Origin: SAR324 cluster bacterium
Lineage (GTDB): Bacteria > SAR324 > NAC60-12
Reading direction: 5' to 3'
Assembly (NCBI GenBank): GCA_014382365.1
Contig: JACNJW010000040.1
Location: forward strand, 79,589 to 114,402
DNA length: 34,814 nt
Position numbers and translations under genes: made by a program. Numbering within the stretch: the stretch's first letter is position 1; every line of letters begins with the position of its first letter. The notes below the pieces were generated by a model. That model was not told the DNA's origin. It saw only the letters and a list, made by a program, of their open reading frames with translations, and did no database searches. This document shows positions 25,655-33,843 of this stretch, piece after piece.

Positions 25655-26317
25655 TCATTCTTCTTCAGTTTTTTCCTCATCTGCAGAATCTTCTTCGCCT
25701 TCATCTGCTCCATCAACTGTTTCTTCTTCTTCTTTAGCTCGGCCAACGATGGAAATCACCGCATAGTTTTCATCAGTACTGAGAGTAACATTTCCTGGCA
25801 GTGTAACATCCTGAATTCTTACGGAATCTCCTATCTCCAAAGCTGAAGAATCTATTTCTATTAAGGAAGGTATATTTGCAGGTAAACATTTTACTGGTAT
25901 TTCACGGACAACCATCTGCAGTACGCCGCCGCTTTTAACACCCCGCGATTCACCAATTACACTTATAGGTATTCTCACATTTTGCGGTTCTGCTTCAGGC
26001 AGTTCCCAAAAGTCTAAGTGAGTCAACTTGTGCTTGAAAGGATGTTTCTGAATTTCCCTCAGCAAAACCTGTGCAGTCCAATTATCTCCACTGGCAGAGT
26101 CTGCAACCGCAATTGACACCAGTTCATGCAGCCCGGACATTTTTTCTAGCAGATGTCTAGTTGATTCTTCTTCCATCTCCAACAATATATTGCCGCGTGG
26201 GCCATAAAGTACTGCTGGTATTTTTCCGGATTGACGTAGTTTTTGATTGGCAGTTTTTCCTTTGCTGCTTCGAGTATTTGCTGTTAATTGATTTTGTGAC
26301 ATGTCGTTATTTTCCAT
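25655..26317 (-). CDS. rplY: 50S ribosomal protein L25/general stress protein Ctc, with acidic C-terminal tail
   Basis: A 5S rRNA-binding ribosomal protein of the long (Ctc) type, about 220 residues. The N-terminal L25 domain includes GKIPAVLYGPRGN and LREIQKHPFKHKLTHLDF, and the beta-rich TL5 domain includes VNKVESSGGV-like GESRGVKSGGVLQ and DVTLPGNVTL. The final 25 residues are almost all acidic (EEEETVDGADEGEEDSADEE and following). In-frame starts are a TTG at 26320, the ATG at 26317 and an ATG at 26302, and the sequence does not decide between them. It heads the minus-strand cluster and has its own promoter. Confidence 0.93.
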   Translation of the reverse strand: MENNDMSQNQLTANTRSSKGKTANQKLRQSGKIPAVLYGPRGNILLEMEEESTRHLLEKMSGLHELVSIAVADSASGDNWTAQVLLREIQKHPFKHKLTHLDFWELPEAEPQNVRIPISVIGESRGVKSGGVLQMVVREIPVKCLPANIPSLIEIDSSALEIGDSVRIQDVTLPGNVTLSTDENYAVISIVGRAKEEEETVDGADEGEEDSADEEKTEEE

Positions 26318-26353
26318 CAAGAGGATGGGTTACTTGAAAAAAGTTAAACCATA

Positions 26354-26382
26354 AATTTAACCTGATACTAGCAATCAGTCAA
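26354..26382 (-). promoter_or_regulatory. Promoter for the rplY-pth-ychF-rpsF cluster
   Basis: On the minus strand, TTGACT (26382-26377), a 17-base spacer and TAAATT (26359-26354), 37 bases before the rplY start. It gives five of six and four of six consensus matches. Confidence 0.6.
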
Positions 26383-26699
26383 CGTTATTCTGCACTGAAT
26401 TCTCTTAATTAGTAATTAAAACTACAAATAGACCTGAGAATTCAAGATTTTTAATAATATGAGTTGGTTTTTGCTTCTAATAATAAAACAACTTACTGTA
26501 CTGCTGTGCCAAAATAGTATCTCAAAAACATTTAGTTTTCACTGCAGTAACTCCTGCGTCTTCAACTCTGTTAACACAACAGAGCTTTATTCTTGAGTTT
26601 TATGTAGCAAAGCTCTAACTTGACTGTGAATTCAGGTGTAATTTTAGCATCATCATTAAACAAGAACAACTCATAACATTAGATCAAAATCTGTTAATA
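26383..26699. other. Divergent intergenic region with nested palindromes and competing hairpins
   Basis: No gene is seen. A 15-base near-palindrome TTAATTAGTAATTAA (26405-26419) sits inside a larger inverted repeat GAATTCTC/GAGAATTC (26397-26404 and 26436-26443), just upstream of the rplY -35. Further right, CTCTGTT/AACAGAG (26566-26572, 26578-26584) and AGAGCTTT/AAAGCTCT (26581-26588, 26609-26616) share four bases, so only one can form fully. On the plus strand this would lie in the leader of the LtaS-like gene. I find no strong plus-strand promoter. Confidence 0.45.
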
Positions 26700-28559
26700 A
26701 TGAGTATATTTTATAAAATATTTTTATATCTACTGATTGGACTGTCTATCTTTCTACTGGCCAGACTAGGAGTAATCAGTGCTCACTATGAAAACTTCAG
26801 TACACTGACATTTGGAGATATTTGTCTAGCCTTTATTTATGGTCTACGTTTTGATCTGGCCTCACTGCTGGTTTTTAGTGGAATACCACTGCTCTTGCTT
26901 GCACTACCTTTTCGTTGGGCCAGTTCACTTTGGTGGCATGTTTTACTATCTATGCTGGTCTTTTTTATTTTTGTAGCAGAGGGAACTTTACTGATTGGAG
27001 ATCTTGTTTATTTTAGTTTTGTAAAACGTCATTTAACTAACGAGTTACTTTTTTTAGCAAATGACATTAATTACCTGCTCAAAGAGGTTACGGCCAACCC
27101 AATTTATTTTGCCGTCTGGCTGGGGCTGATTGGTTCAGCATCATTTTTCTGGTTAAAACTTGTTTCTATTAGATTACAACCAGTACGTTTCCACTGGATT
27201 AAATTTCTCTTACTTTTTGTTTTAGTTGGAGTTGCAGGCAGAGGTGGAGTAGGCATGAAACCTTTGGCGATCGTACATGCATATTCTTCGGGAAACAGCA
27301 GTTTTGGGAATCTGGTTTTGAATGGAGTTTTTTCTGCTTCCCATTCAAGTTTGTCTACACCGGTCGAACGTCTAGCTCTTTCTGAAGCAGAAATTGTTAA
27401 AACTTTAAAGCTGCCTCAGGACTTTTGGCAGCAGCCCTTTCCGCTCACTCAAATAAATATTCCGGATTCAGCAAAACAATATAATTTAGTAGTACTTTTT
27501 GTGGAGAGCCTGACACCGCGTTATCTTGACAGTTTTGGTGGAAATAATTACAAAATCACACCAAATTTAGACAAACTGAGTACTGAAGGCTGGAAGTTCA
27601 ACCGTTTTTATGCTCACGGCCAACGCAGCATTGACGGTGCGCAGTCTGTACTGACTGGATTACCGTCTATTCTTGGTCTACCTGCAATTACTAATCTTTC
27701 GGCAACTTACACAAAAATAGCTGCTCTGGCAGAGCATAATGGAATTTCGACAATATTTGTCAACAGTACACTTCGAGAGTCATTCCTGGCACGGGCTATT
27801 GCCGGTTCCAGCGGATTTGGAGAATATTACGGTAAAGAAGATATGCCGTTACTTTTGGACTATTTAGCTGAAGAAAGGAATCGTGACCTCGGTTGGGACT
27901 ATGAAACTTTGATCTTCAGCTTGGAAAAGATAAATAAGCTGAACACACCTTTCCTGGCCTTCATCAGCCTCAGCACAGATCACACACCGTTTCCAAAACT
28001 GCAGGCTCCTTTTAACCGTTTCCCACATCATGAAACACAAGAGGGAGGCTACCTGAATTCATTAAATTATACAGACTGGGCAATCGGTGAATTCTTTTCC
28101 AAAGCAAAAAAAGAGAACTGGTATAAAAACACAATATTTGTAATCACTGCAGATCATGTCTTAGCTCATTTTCAAAGTGGTGGGTTTTTAGCAAGATTTA
28201 GAATACCCCTGATCTTTTATGCACCTGCCTTACTCAAAGCAAAGGAGATAGAGATTGTATCTTCTCAACTTGATTTGATGCCTACCTTCGTTGATTTAAT
28301 GGGACTCAAGGCGGAATACTCTGCACTTGGTACTAGTTTACTGCAGAAAAAAGAATCTATGGCTCTTATCAAAGAGGGTTCTTTGATAGGAATAATCACT
28401 GATAAAGGTTTTCTTAAACATTCATTACTACGAAGGATGGAGTACGGCAGGCTTGCAGACAATGTAACTGACTCATATTTTGACGAAATTGAAGCGCGTT
28501 TACTGGCCTGGGACAGAGTTGCTTATGATTTAACCCGTTATAATCGCTGGGCACGATAA
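26700..28559 (+). CDS. LtaS/sulfatase-superfamily membrane phosphotransferase
   Basis: A 619-residue inner-membrane enzyme of the lipoteichoic acid synthase (LtaS) branch of the alkaline phosphatase/sulfatase superfamily. About five hydrophobic helices fill residues 1-180, then an extracytoplasmic domain follows. Active-site features are VVLFVES (Glu269, metal), the nucleophile region AHGQRSIDGAQSVLTG with Ser310 where LtaS has Thr, STDHTPF (425-431) and ITADH (482-486). YTDWAIGEFF is also a family hallmark. In Gram-negative bacteria such enzymes transfer phosphoglycerol or phosphoethanolamine to periplasmic glucans or lipid A (OpgB- and EptA-like). The acceptor here is unknown. No Shine-Dalgarno is evident. 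Confidence 0.85.
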   Translation: MSIFYKIFLYLLIGLSIFLLARLGVISAHYENFSTLTFGDICLAFIYGLRFDLASLLVFSGIPLLLLALPFRWASSLWWHVLLSMLVFFIFVAEGTLLIGDLVYFSFVKRHLTNELLFLANDINYLLKEVTANPIYFAVWLGLIGSASFFWLKLVSIRLQPVRFHWIKFLLLFVLVGVAGRGGVGMKPLAIVHAYSSGNSSFGNLVLNGVFSASHSSLSTPVERLALSEAEIVKTLKLPQDFWQQPFPLTQINIPDSAKQYNLVVLFVESLTPRYLDSFGGNNYKITPNLDKLSTEGWKFNRFYAHGQRSIDGAQSVLTGLPSILGLPAITNLSATYTKIAALAEHNGISTIFVNSTLRESFLARAIAGSSGFGEYYGKEDMPLLLDYLAEERNRDLGWDYETLIFSLEKINKLNTPFLAFISLSTDHTPFPKLQAPFNRFPHHETQEGGYLNSLNYTDWAIGEFFSKAKKENWYKNTIFVITADHVLAHFQSGGFLARFRIPLIFYAPALLKAKEIEIVSSQLDLMPTFVDLMGLKAEYSALGTSLLQKKESMALIKEGSLIGIITDKGFLKHSLLRRMEYGRLADNVTDSYFDEIEARLLAWDRVAYDLTRYNRWAR

Positions 28560-28575
28560 AACTCAGCCATGATAG

Positions 28576-28594
28576 ATTTGCCTGCTCAGCAAAT
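28576..28594 (+). terminator. Weak hairpin after the LtaS-like gene
   Basis: ATTTGC/GCAAAT with a 7-base loop lies 17 bases after the stop codon. It has no T-tract, so its role as a terminator is doubtful. Confidence 0.25.
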
Positions 28595-28680
28595 ACACTC
28601 GCCACTAAAGCAAACACTGTTAAACTCTATTTTGATTTTATAAAACGATATTCCAAGGAATCGGTAGAAGGAAAGATCAA

Positions 28681-28884
28681 ATGAAACGAAAATGGATTTT
28701 TATTTTTTTGATGTCATTCTGGCTGATAAGTTCCTGTGCCTCAAAACCTGTTGTTCTTTATGTCAAGGCACGAAATTCGGAAGAATTGAAACTTAGTGCA
28801 TTTGAGCGCTGCGGCAAACGCTATAGAGTTCTGGCTTACGAGGATGATACTGCTAGAATTGAATGTCTGATAAAAGCAGATTAA
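28681..28884 (+). CDS. Small lipoprotein of unknown function
   Basis: A 67-residue predicted lipoprotein: a basic start MKRK, a hydrophobic stretch, and the lipobox ISSC (Cys19), leaving a mature peptide of about 49 residues. The mature part holds two further cysteines (Cys44 and Cys62 in my count) that could form a disulfide in the periplasm. A good ribosome binding site, AAGGAAAG, precedes the ATG, which supports a real gene. I recognise no family. It lies 121 bases after the LtaS-like gene on the same strand and may be transcribed with it. It is convergent with the small membrane peptide gene. Confidence 0.72.
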   Translation: MKRKWIFIFLMSFWLISSCASKPVVLYVKARNSEELKLSAFERCGKRYRVLAYEDDTARIECLIKAD

Positions 28885-28915
28885 TAAAGGCTTCCAAAAT
28901 CATAAAATCAAGTAA

Positions 28916-29014
28916 TCAACGCTTCACTACGTCCATTACCGTAAAATATCCAATTGGTAAAACCCATAAAATATTAAGAATAGCAGTCATAGTTGCTAAT
29001 ATGCCTCCATCCAT
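28916..29014 (-). CDS. 32-residue single-span membrane peptide
   Basis: An ORF too short for standard gene finding, with a very strong ribosome binding site: GAGGAGG (29026-29020), five bases before the ATG. The product reads MDGGILATMTAILNILWVLP (1-20) and continues IGYFTVMDVVKR. This gives a short acidic/glycine start, one hydrophobic helix of about 20 residues and a basic C-terminal end, which would place the C-terminus in the cytoplasm. The size and layout resemble small regulatory or accessory subunits of membrane complexes, such as the CydX/YbgT type, but I do not recognise the sequence. It is isolated between a lipoprotein gene and alr, convergent to the former. Confidence 0.6.
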   Translation of the reverse strand: MDGGILATMTAILNILWVLPIGYFTVMDVVKR

Positions 29015-29176
29015 TGTTGCCTCCTCGTCAATGTATTAGATCATTTAATCTGCTGATAAAACAAACTATTTTATTAAGATTAATTTTGACGCCTAGTCTG
29101 TTTTTTCACACTATTTACTTAACTATACTTAGAAAAATAGCGGTTTAGCTCAAAGAATGCAAGTATAATCCTGCGT

Positions 29177-30286
29177 TTATTTATTTGTATAAATTCTTGG
29201 TATTCGCTCATTCAGGTTAGTTAATATTTCATAGGGGATTGTTTCTGCCCATGCAGACATTTCTTCTACTGTGATGCTTTGTCCATCCTGTTCACCAATC
29301 AAAAGCACCTCAGTACCGGCTTCAGACCTAACATTTTTTGATTTAACCATAAACTGGTCCATGCAAACCCGTCCCACAATTGCCTGACGTTTTCCTCCAA
29401 TCAAAACCTCACCACGATTTGAAAATGCACGCCGATAACCGTCACCATAACCCAGTGGTACTGTAGCAATTTCTGCTCTTTTGGTTGAAGTCCAGGTTGC
29501 ACCATAACTAACAGTAAAACCATTTGGCACAGATTTATGAAAAGAAACCTGAGATTTCAACTGAAGTGCAGGACGAACATCCAGTAAATGTGGACTGTCT
29601 GGTTCCGGATATACTCCATAGAGTAATATTCCTGGACGGACAAGATCCAAATGTGTTTGTGGAAAATAAAGTACTCCACCTGAATTTGCCAAATGCCGAA
29701 TAGGCACCCGCACCCCAAGCCGTTCGAAAACCGAGACCGCATCCAAAAACCTTTCCAACTGCTCTACTGTCATTGGATCTTCGGGATCATCTGCACAGGC
29801 CAAATGAGAACAAACTCCTTTCACAAAAATGTGTTTTGAGAATACTGCTTTCTCAATAAATCCTGCAGAATCTTCTGCAATGCAGCCGACCCTGCCCATT
29901 CCACTGTCCAGTTTCAGATGAACTACTGCCTGCTGTTCGCAAGCTTCACAAATTCTTTCAAGCTCGCGTATATTTTCAGATGAAGAGAGAAAAAACTCTA
30001 AATTCCATTTCAGATACTCCGAAATCTGATTTGTCAGTACTCCACCAAAGACAACAATCGGGAGGCTTATTCCTGACTTGCGTAATAAAATTCCTTCTTC
30101 CAGCAAAGCCACTCCCAGGCAGTCCACTGCAAGTTCTTCATAAAATTTTGCTACTCTGATTAAACCATGGCCGTATGCATTTGACTTTACTACAGCCATA
30201 ACTGGTCGGTTTTCAGTATGTTTTTGGATTAACTGTAGATTATGTCTTAAATTTTCAAGACTTACTTCAATGAAGGTAGGCCGCAT
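29177..30286 (-). CDS. alr: Alanine racemase
   Basis: PLP enzyme interconverting L- and D-alanine for peptidoglycan. The 369-residue protein has the PLP-lysine motif AVVKSNAYGHG (Lys34), the barrel segments DSGMGRVG and RHLANSGGVLYFP, the catalytic Tyr in VSYGATW, and the C-terminal PLGYGDGYRR and GRVCMDQFMV of the family. Length is typical. The 195-base gap upstream has no strong promoter that I can define. Its context among envelope genes is fitting. Confidence 0.96.
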   Translation of the reverse strand: MRPTFIEVSLENLRHNLQLIQKHTENRPVMAVVKSNAYGHGLIRVAKFYEELAVDCLGVALLEEGILLRKSGISLPIVVFGGVLTNQISEYLKWNLEFFLSSSENIRELERICEACEQQAVVHLKLDSGMGRVGCIAEDSAGFIEKAVFSKHIFVKGVCSHLACADDPEDPMTVEQLERFLDAVSVFERLGVRVPIRHLANSGGVLYFPQTHLDLVRPGILLYGVYPEPDSPHLLDVRPALQLKSQVSFHKSVPNGFTVSYGATWTSTKRAEIATVPLGYGDGYRRAFSNRGEVLIGGKRQAIVGRVCMDQFMVKSKNVRSEAGTEVLLIGEQDGQSITVEEMSAWAETIPYEILTNLNERIPRIYTNK

Positions 30287-30480
30287 AAATGTTATAATAT
30301 TAGTTAAAATAACAACTGATTCTTTTGCACAAAACCGTTATCCGCTGAAAGTTTAAAATACAGGAAAGAAGCTTCACAATCCACAACTTAGAGCCAGTGA
30401 GTTTTTTAGTTGCCTTCGAATTTACCAGAATTTTGATTTAAGGACTTGTGAGACAAATACTTAATATTTCTCTCATGCTG

Positions 30481-31221
30481 CTATGCCCTTTGGGAACTGT
30501 AAAACACAAATAGTGCGCTGCAGAATAGTTCAAAATTTTCCAATTCAGAATCATTACTGATCTTTTCCAGGACTGCAATTAAATCATCCATGCTCCGGAT
30601 TTGCCTGAATGCCTGATAAAAGCGCACACGAATTTGGTATTTTACAAATAGGGGAACAATCTCATTGATGATCACAGCAAGACCACCTGATTCATCTCCT
30701 AGACTTTTCAAAACATGACTAAAGAACCCCTGAATATATACCTGCAGTTTCCGTTTGTTTTCTTTAAGTTTTTCTTTGGGCAAATATTCTGCAGAGGCAT
30801 TTTTCAATTTACTTTCATTGACATTAAATTCAGTTTCAGAATCTGCATCGGCCTTAATTTTTTCTGCAGTTGCCGAGAGTTTCCTCTTGCGGTGAGCCGA
30901 AATATTTAGCGGATATTCCAGAGAATACGGTGATTTTTTTTCAAGTTGTTGAAAAAGACTTTGAGTCTTGACAGGATCCAACTCAATTTTTTCTGTTTCT
31001 GCCGCAACTATTCCAACCATAAAAGGATTCTTGGGATTGCGGTAAACATCATAGGTTTCTGCACCAAAATCATAAGGAAGAGATTTTACAGCTTTAATGT
31101 TTTTTGGATCTTGCCCCAATATCAAGGGCTGAAGAGGTACAGAATTATCTGAGTCTGTCAAGTTTTCTTTTTTTTGTTTCACAGAAACTATCTCCTCAGG
31201 TTGATTTACTTCAGTACTCAT
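30481..31221 (-). CDS. Hypothetical protein, 246 residues
   Basis: No family recognised. There is no signal peptide or membrane segment, so it should be cytoplasmic. The first 160 residues are polar and charged, rich in Lys, Glu, Ser and Asp, and probably partly disordered. Residues from about 165 to 246 are more hydrophobic and helical (for example GFFSHVLKSLGDES, IINEIVPLFVKYQIRVRFYQ and AVLEKISNDSELENFELFCS) and may form a compact helical domain. AAGGA nine bases upstream of the ATG supports the start. It precedes alr on the same strand and diverges from the lytic transglycosylase gene. A scaffold or adaptor role is possible but unsupported. Confidence 0.75.
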   Translation of the reverse strand: MSTEVNQPEEIVSVKQKKENLTDSDNSVPLQPLILGQDPKNIKAVKSLPYDFGAETYDVYRNPKNPFMVGIVAAETEKIELDPVKTQSLFQQLEKKSPYSLEYPLNISAHRKRKLSATAEKIKADADSETEFNVNESKLKNASAEYLPKEKLKENKRKLQVYIQGFFSHVLKSLGDESGGLAVIINEIVPLFVKYQIRVRFYQAFRQIRSMDDLIAVLEKISNDSELENFELFCSALFVFYSSQRA

Positions 31222-31359
31222 TTAATATTTTCCTTCAAATAAAAGATGATGAAGTGCTCCGGCAGGATTTTTGCTCTTGTATTTTGGGAATCCTGGGTGC
31301 AAAATTAACTTGATGCATTCTAAATATTGTAGCACCAACTATACCACCTTAATAAAATC

Positions 31360-33564
31360 ATGTTGCAGAGTGTTTTCTCCATCCTGACTATCACCGGATT
31401 TGCTCAAAAAATATTAACCAGATTGTTGTTCAGTCCGGCACTTAGAGTTCTGCTCTTTGCGGTTTTATTTTTTACAGCCGGAACTGCAAATGCACATAAA
31501 ATATCATCCTGGCAGTCATACAAATATCTATATGAAAAGGAGGAGTGTCCTGTACTTATCAAACATCTAAAATCTTTGCCATCCCCCTCGGACTGGCAAA
31601 ACAACGGCTTATGGAGCCGTTCACGCATCTTGAACGCCAAATGCCAACTGCAGTTAAATAATTTCAAAGCTGCCCTGAAAAGTCTGGAACTAACTCCGGA
31701 AGCAGAAGGAAAAGACGCTTGGACATTTCAAAAATTTCGCATTTTACTGAAGTCCGGCAAAAAACACGAGGCCGTGCACACTATCAATAAACTGTTGACA
31801 TTTTCTGAGAGGGATTCTTACCTCAGTTCTCTGCGCAAAATAATACACAAAGAATACCGTTCAGATCAAGAAACACGTTTTATATTCCCGCTGCTCCATA
31901 ATACTCGAAAAAACTACAGTTGGTTTCTTAAAGATTACAAAATACACGCAATCTATCTCCGTGGTGCAAAATTAAAGGGCATAAAACCGGATCATAAATA
32001 TCGTGTTTTAGGCTGGCAGTTTCCTGATGATGAAAAAACTGCACGCTTGTCTCACAATAATCTGTCCTCAAGTGACTTCAAAAACATGACAGCAGTTGAG
32101 GTCAAGAATCGTGTCCGAACTTTAGCTCGTCTTGGTCTGAACAAATATCTGATAAAACATCTTCCGCAACTCAGAAATATTCGGAGCATCAAGAGAAAGA
32201 ATAATCTTGGTGAAGCATATCTGAAAGCCCTTTTTGCAGAAAGATATTATGCTAGAATCATTAAATTACATACAAAAGCTCAACTCTCAAAAATTTGGTC
32301 GTTACCCAAAGAATCACAGTACTATTGGACTGCACTTTCATATATAAAACGCAAAAACATTGCTGCTGCCAAAAGTTATATTTACAAACTTGAAAGACTT
32401 GATGCCAAAGCCAAACAACTACCGGTTTTATTTGATACTTTTGCCCTGCGCTACAAACGAGATTCTAAAATTAAAAAAGCACAATTCTGGTGGCAGCGCT
32501 TATTGAACAATTTCCCGAGGCACAGCCTCGCAGCAAAATCAGCTTGGGAGCTGGCCTGGTCGCATCAGCAGCAAAACAACACAAACAAGGCCCTCAAATT
32601 TTTGAAGCTTGGACTAAAAACAAGAATTTACAATTCTGAATTGCGGGCAAAATTACTCTACTGGCAGGGTAAATTATATCAGGATATAGGACGTCCGGAT
32701 CTTGCTCAGAAAAGTTTCAAAAAGCTAATTCTTCACCAGCCAAACACCTATTATGGAATGCGCCTGATTGCTTCAGAAGATGTTCCCGACAATGTTGCTA
32801 CAATACTCAAATCACGCAAAGCAAAGCTCTACGTGAAACCAAATGAAGCCGTCAGTAAAGAAACCAAAATGCTGCTACAGAGAACAGAATTTCTTTTTGA
32901 CATTGCAGAACCTGAACAGGCTCTGAGGGAATTGTTTGCCGGTTTGGGGCGTTATAAAAACAGCACACGAAACTGGCATGTAAGTCATCTGCTGCACCGC
33001 AGGGGTGAACATCATGCAATGCTCAGGATAGTGGCCAATTATTATCTGCCGCGCATGATTTCACTTGAAGTTGGTGAATATCCACTCTGGGAACTAGCCT
33101 ATCCTCGTCCTTACTGGTCAAAATTGAAAAGCTTTGCAAATCAAGCCGGAATTGATCCTTATTTCGCCCTCGCTATCATGCGGGAGGAAAGCCATTTTGA
33201 TCCCCAAGCTTTATCATCTGCCAAGGCAATGGGTTTGATGCAACTGATGCCGGCCACAGCAAAAGCTGTTGCCAAAATGAAGAAAATAAAACTGAATGCC
33301 AGAGAAGATATTTTTAAGCCTGAACTTAATGCTAAACTTGGAACGTTTTACCTGGGCAAACTGGCAAATCTTTTCAAATCTGAATTGATTTATACTGCAG
33401 GAAGTTATAATGCCGGCCCACAGAATATGAGTAAATGGCTCAACCGCTGGCCTGGAAAATCACTCGATGCCTTTGTTGAACAAATTCCTTTTAAGGAAAC
33501 CAAAAAATACGTCAAAAGGGTTTACCGGTCCTACAAACTTTACAAACAGATCTACAGCTCATAA
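31360..33564 (+). CDS. slt: Soluble lytic murein transglycosylase, Slt70-like
   Basis: Periplasmic enzyme cleaving peptidoglycan between MurNAc and GlcNAc with formation of anhydro-MurNAc. Of 734 residues, an N-terminal signal peptide ends after GTANA (near residue 46), a long helical superhelix of TPR-like pairs fills the middle, and a C-terminal goose-type lysozyme domain follows. The catalytic Glu is in REESHFDP (Glu610 by my count), followed by AMGLMQLMPATA, the LNAKLGTFYL segment and TAGSYNAGPQNMSKW. This is longer than E. coli Slt70 (about 645). The signal peptide begins after a long hydrophobic N-terminus, so an internal start is possible. The gene is followed by 279 bases without a gene. 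Confidence 0.92.
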   Translation: MLQSVFSILTITGFAQKILTRLLFSPALRVLLFAVLFFTAGTANAHKISSWQSYKYLYEKEECPVLIKHLKSLPSPSDWQNNGLWSRSRILNAKCQLQLNNFKAALKSLELTPEAEGKDAWTFQKFRILLKSGKKHEAVHTINKLLTFSERDSYLSSLRKIIHKEYRSDQETRFIFPLLHNTRKNYSWFLKDYKIHAIYLRGAKLKGIKPDHKYRVLGWQFPDDEKTARLSHNNLSSSDFKNMTAVEVKNRVRTLARLGLNKYLIKHLPQLRNIRSIKRKNNLGEAYLKALFAERYYARIIKLHTKAQLSKIWSLPKESQYYWTALSYIKRKNIAAAKSYIYKLERLDAKAKQLPVLFDTFALRYKRDSKIKKAQFWWQRLLNNFPRHSLAAKSAWELAWSHQQQNNTNKALKFLKLGLKTRIYNSELRAKLLYWQGKLYQDIGRPDLAQKSFKKLILHQPNTYYGMRLIASEDVPDNVATILKSRKAKLYVKPNEAVSKETKMLLQRTEFLFDIAEPEQALRELFAGLGRYKNSTRNWHVSHLLHRRGEHHAMLRIVANYYLPRMISLEVGEYPLWELAYPRPYWSKLKSFANQAGIDPYFALAIMREESHFDPQALSSAKAMGLMQLMPATAKAVAKMKKIKLNAREDIFKPELNAKLGTFYLGKLANLFKSELIYTAGSYNAGPQNMSKWLNRWPGKSLDAFVEQIPFKETKKYVKRVYRSYKLYKQIYSS

Positions 33565-33749
33565 ATTACAGAAATTGATCTGCACTGAGACTAATATCAA
33601 TGCAGCTACCCCCTTATCAGCCCGTAACAGTCAACATTCAGAGGCAAACAAATTAATCAATTGTATTGAAAGTGATTATAGACAAATAATTGATAAAAGA
33701 GAATAACTAGTAGTACAATTCTCTGCATTTTACAAAAAACACATTTTAC

Positions 33750-33779
33750 TTGACCAGGTATACTGTGCAGGCATATAAT
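33750..33779 (+). promoter_or_regulatory. Strong promoter for the right-edge lipoprotein gene
   Basis: TTGACC (33750-33755), an 18-base spacer and a perfect TATAAT (33774-33779) lie 64 bases before the start codon. It is among the best promoter matches in the window and suggests that the lipoprotein gene is well expressed. Confidence 0.7.
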
Positions 33780-33843
33780 ATCCTGACTAATACAAAAATT
33801 AGTGCTTTTAATTAAAATTTGAACCTTTTCCTGACGAAGAAAA

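Noticed and set aside
33467..33706. Plus-strand ORF overlapping the 3' end of slt
   Set aside because: It lies in an alternative frame of slt and then continues into the gap with no ribosome binding site or family features.
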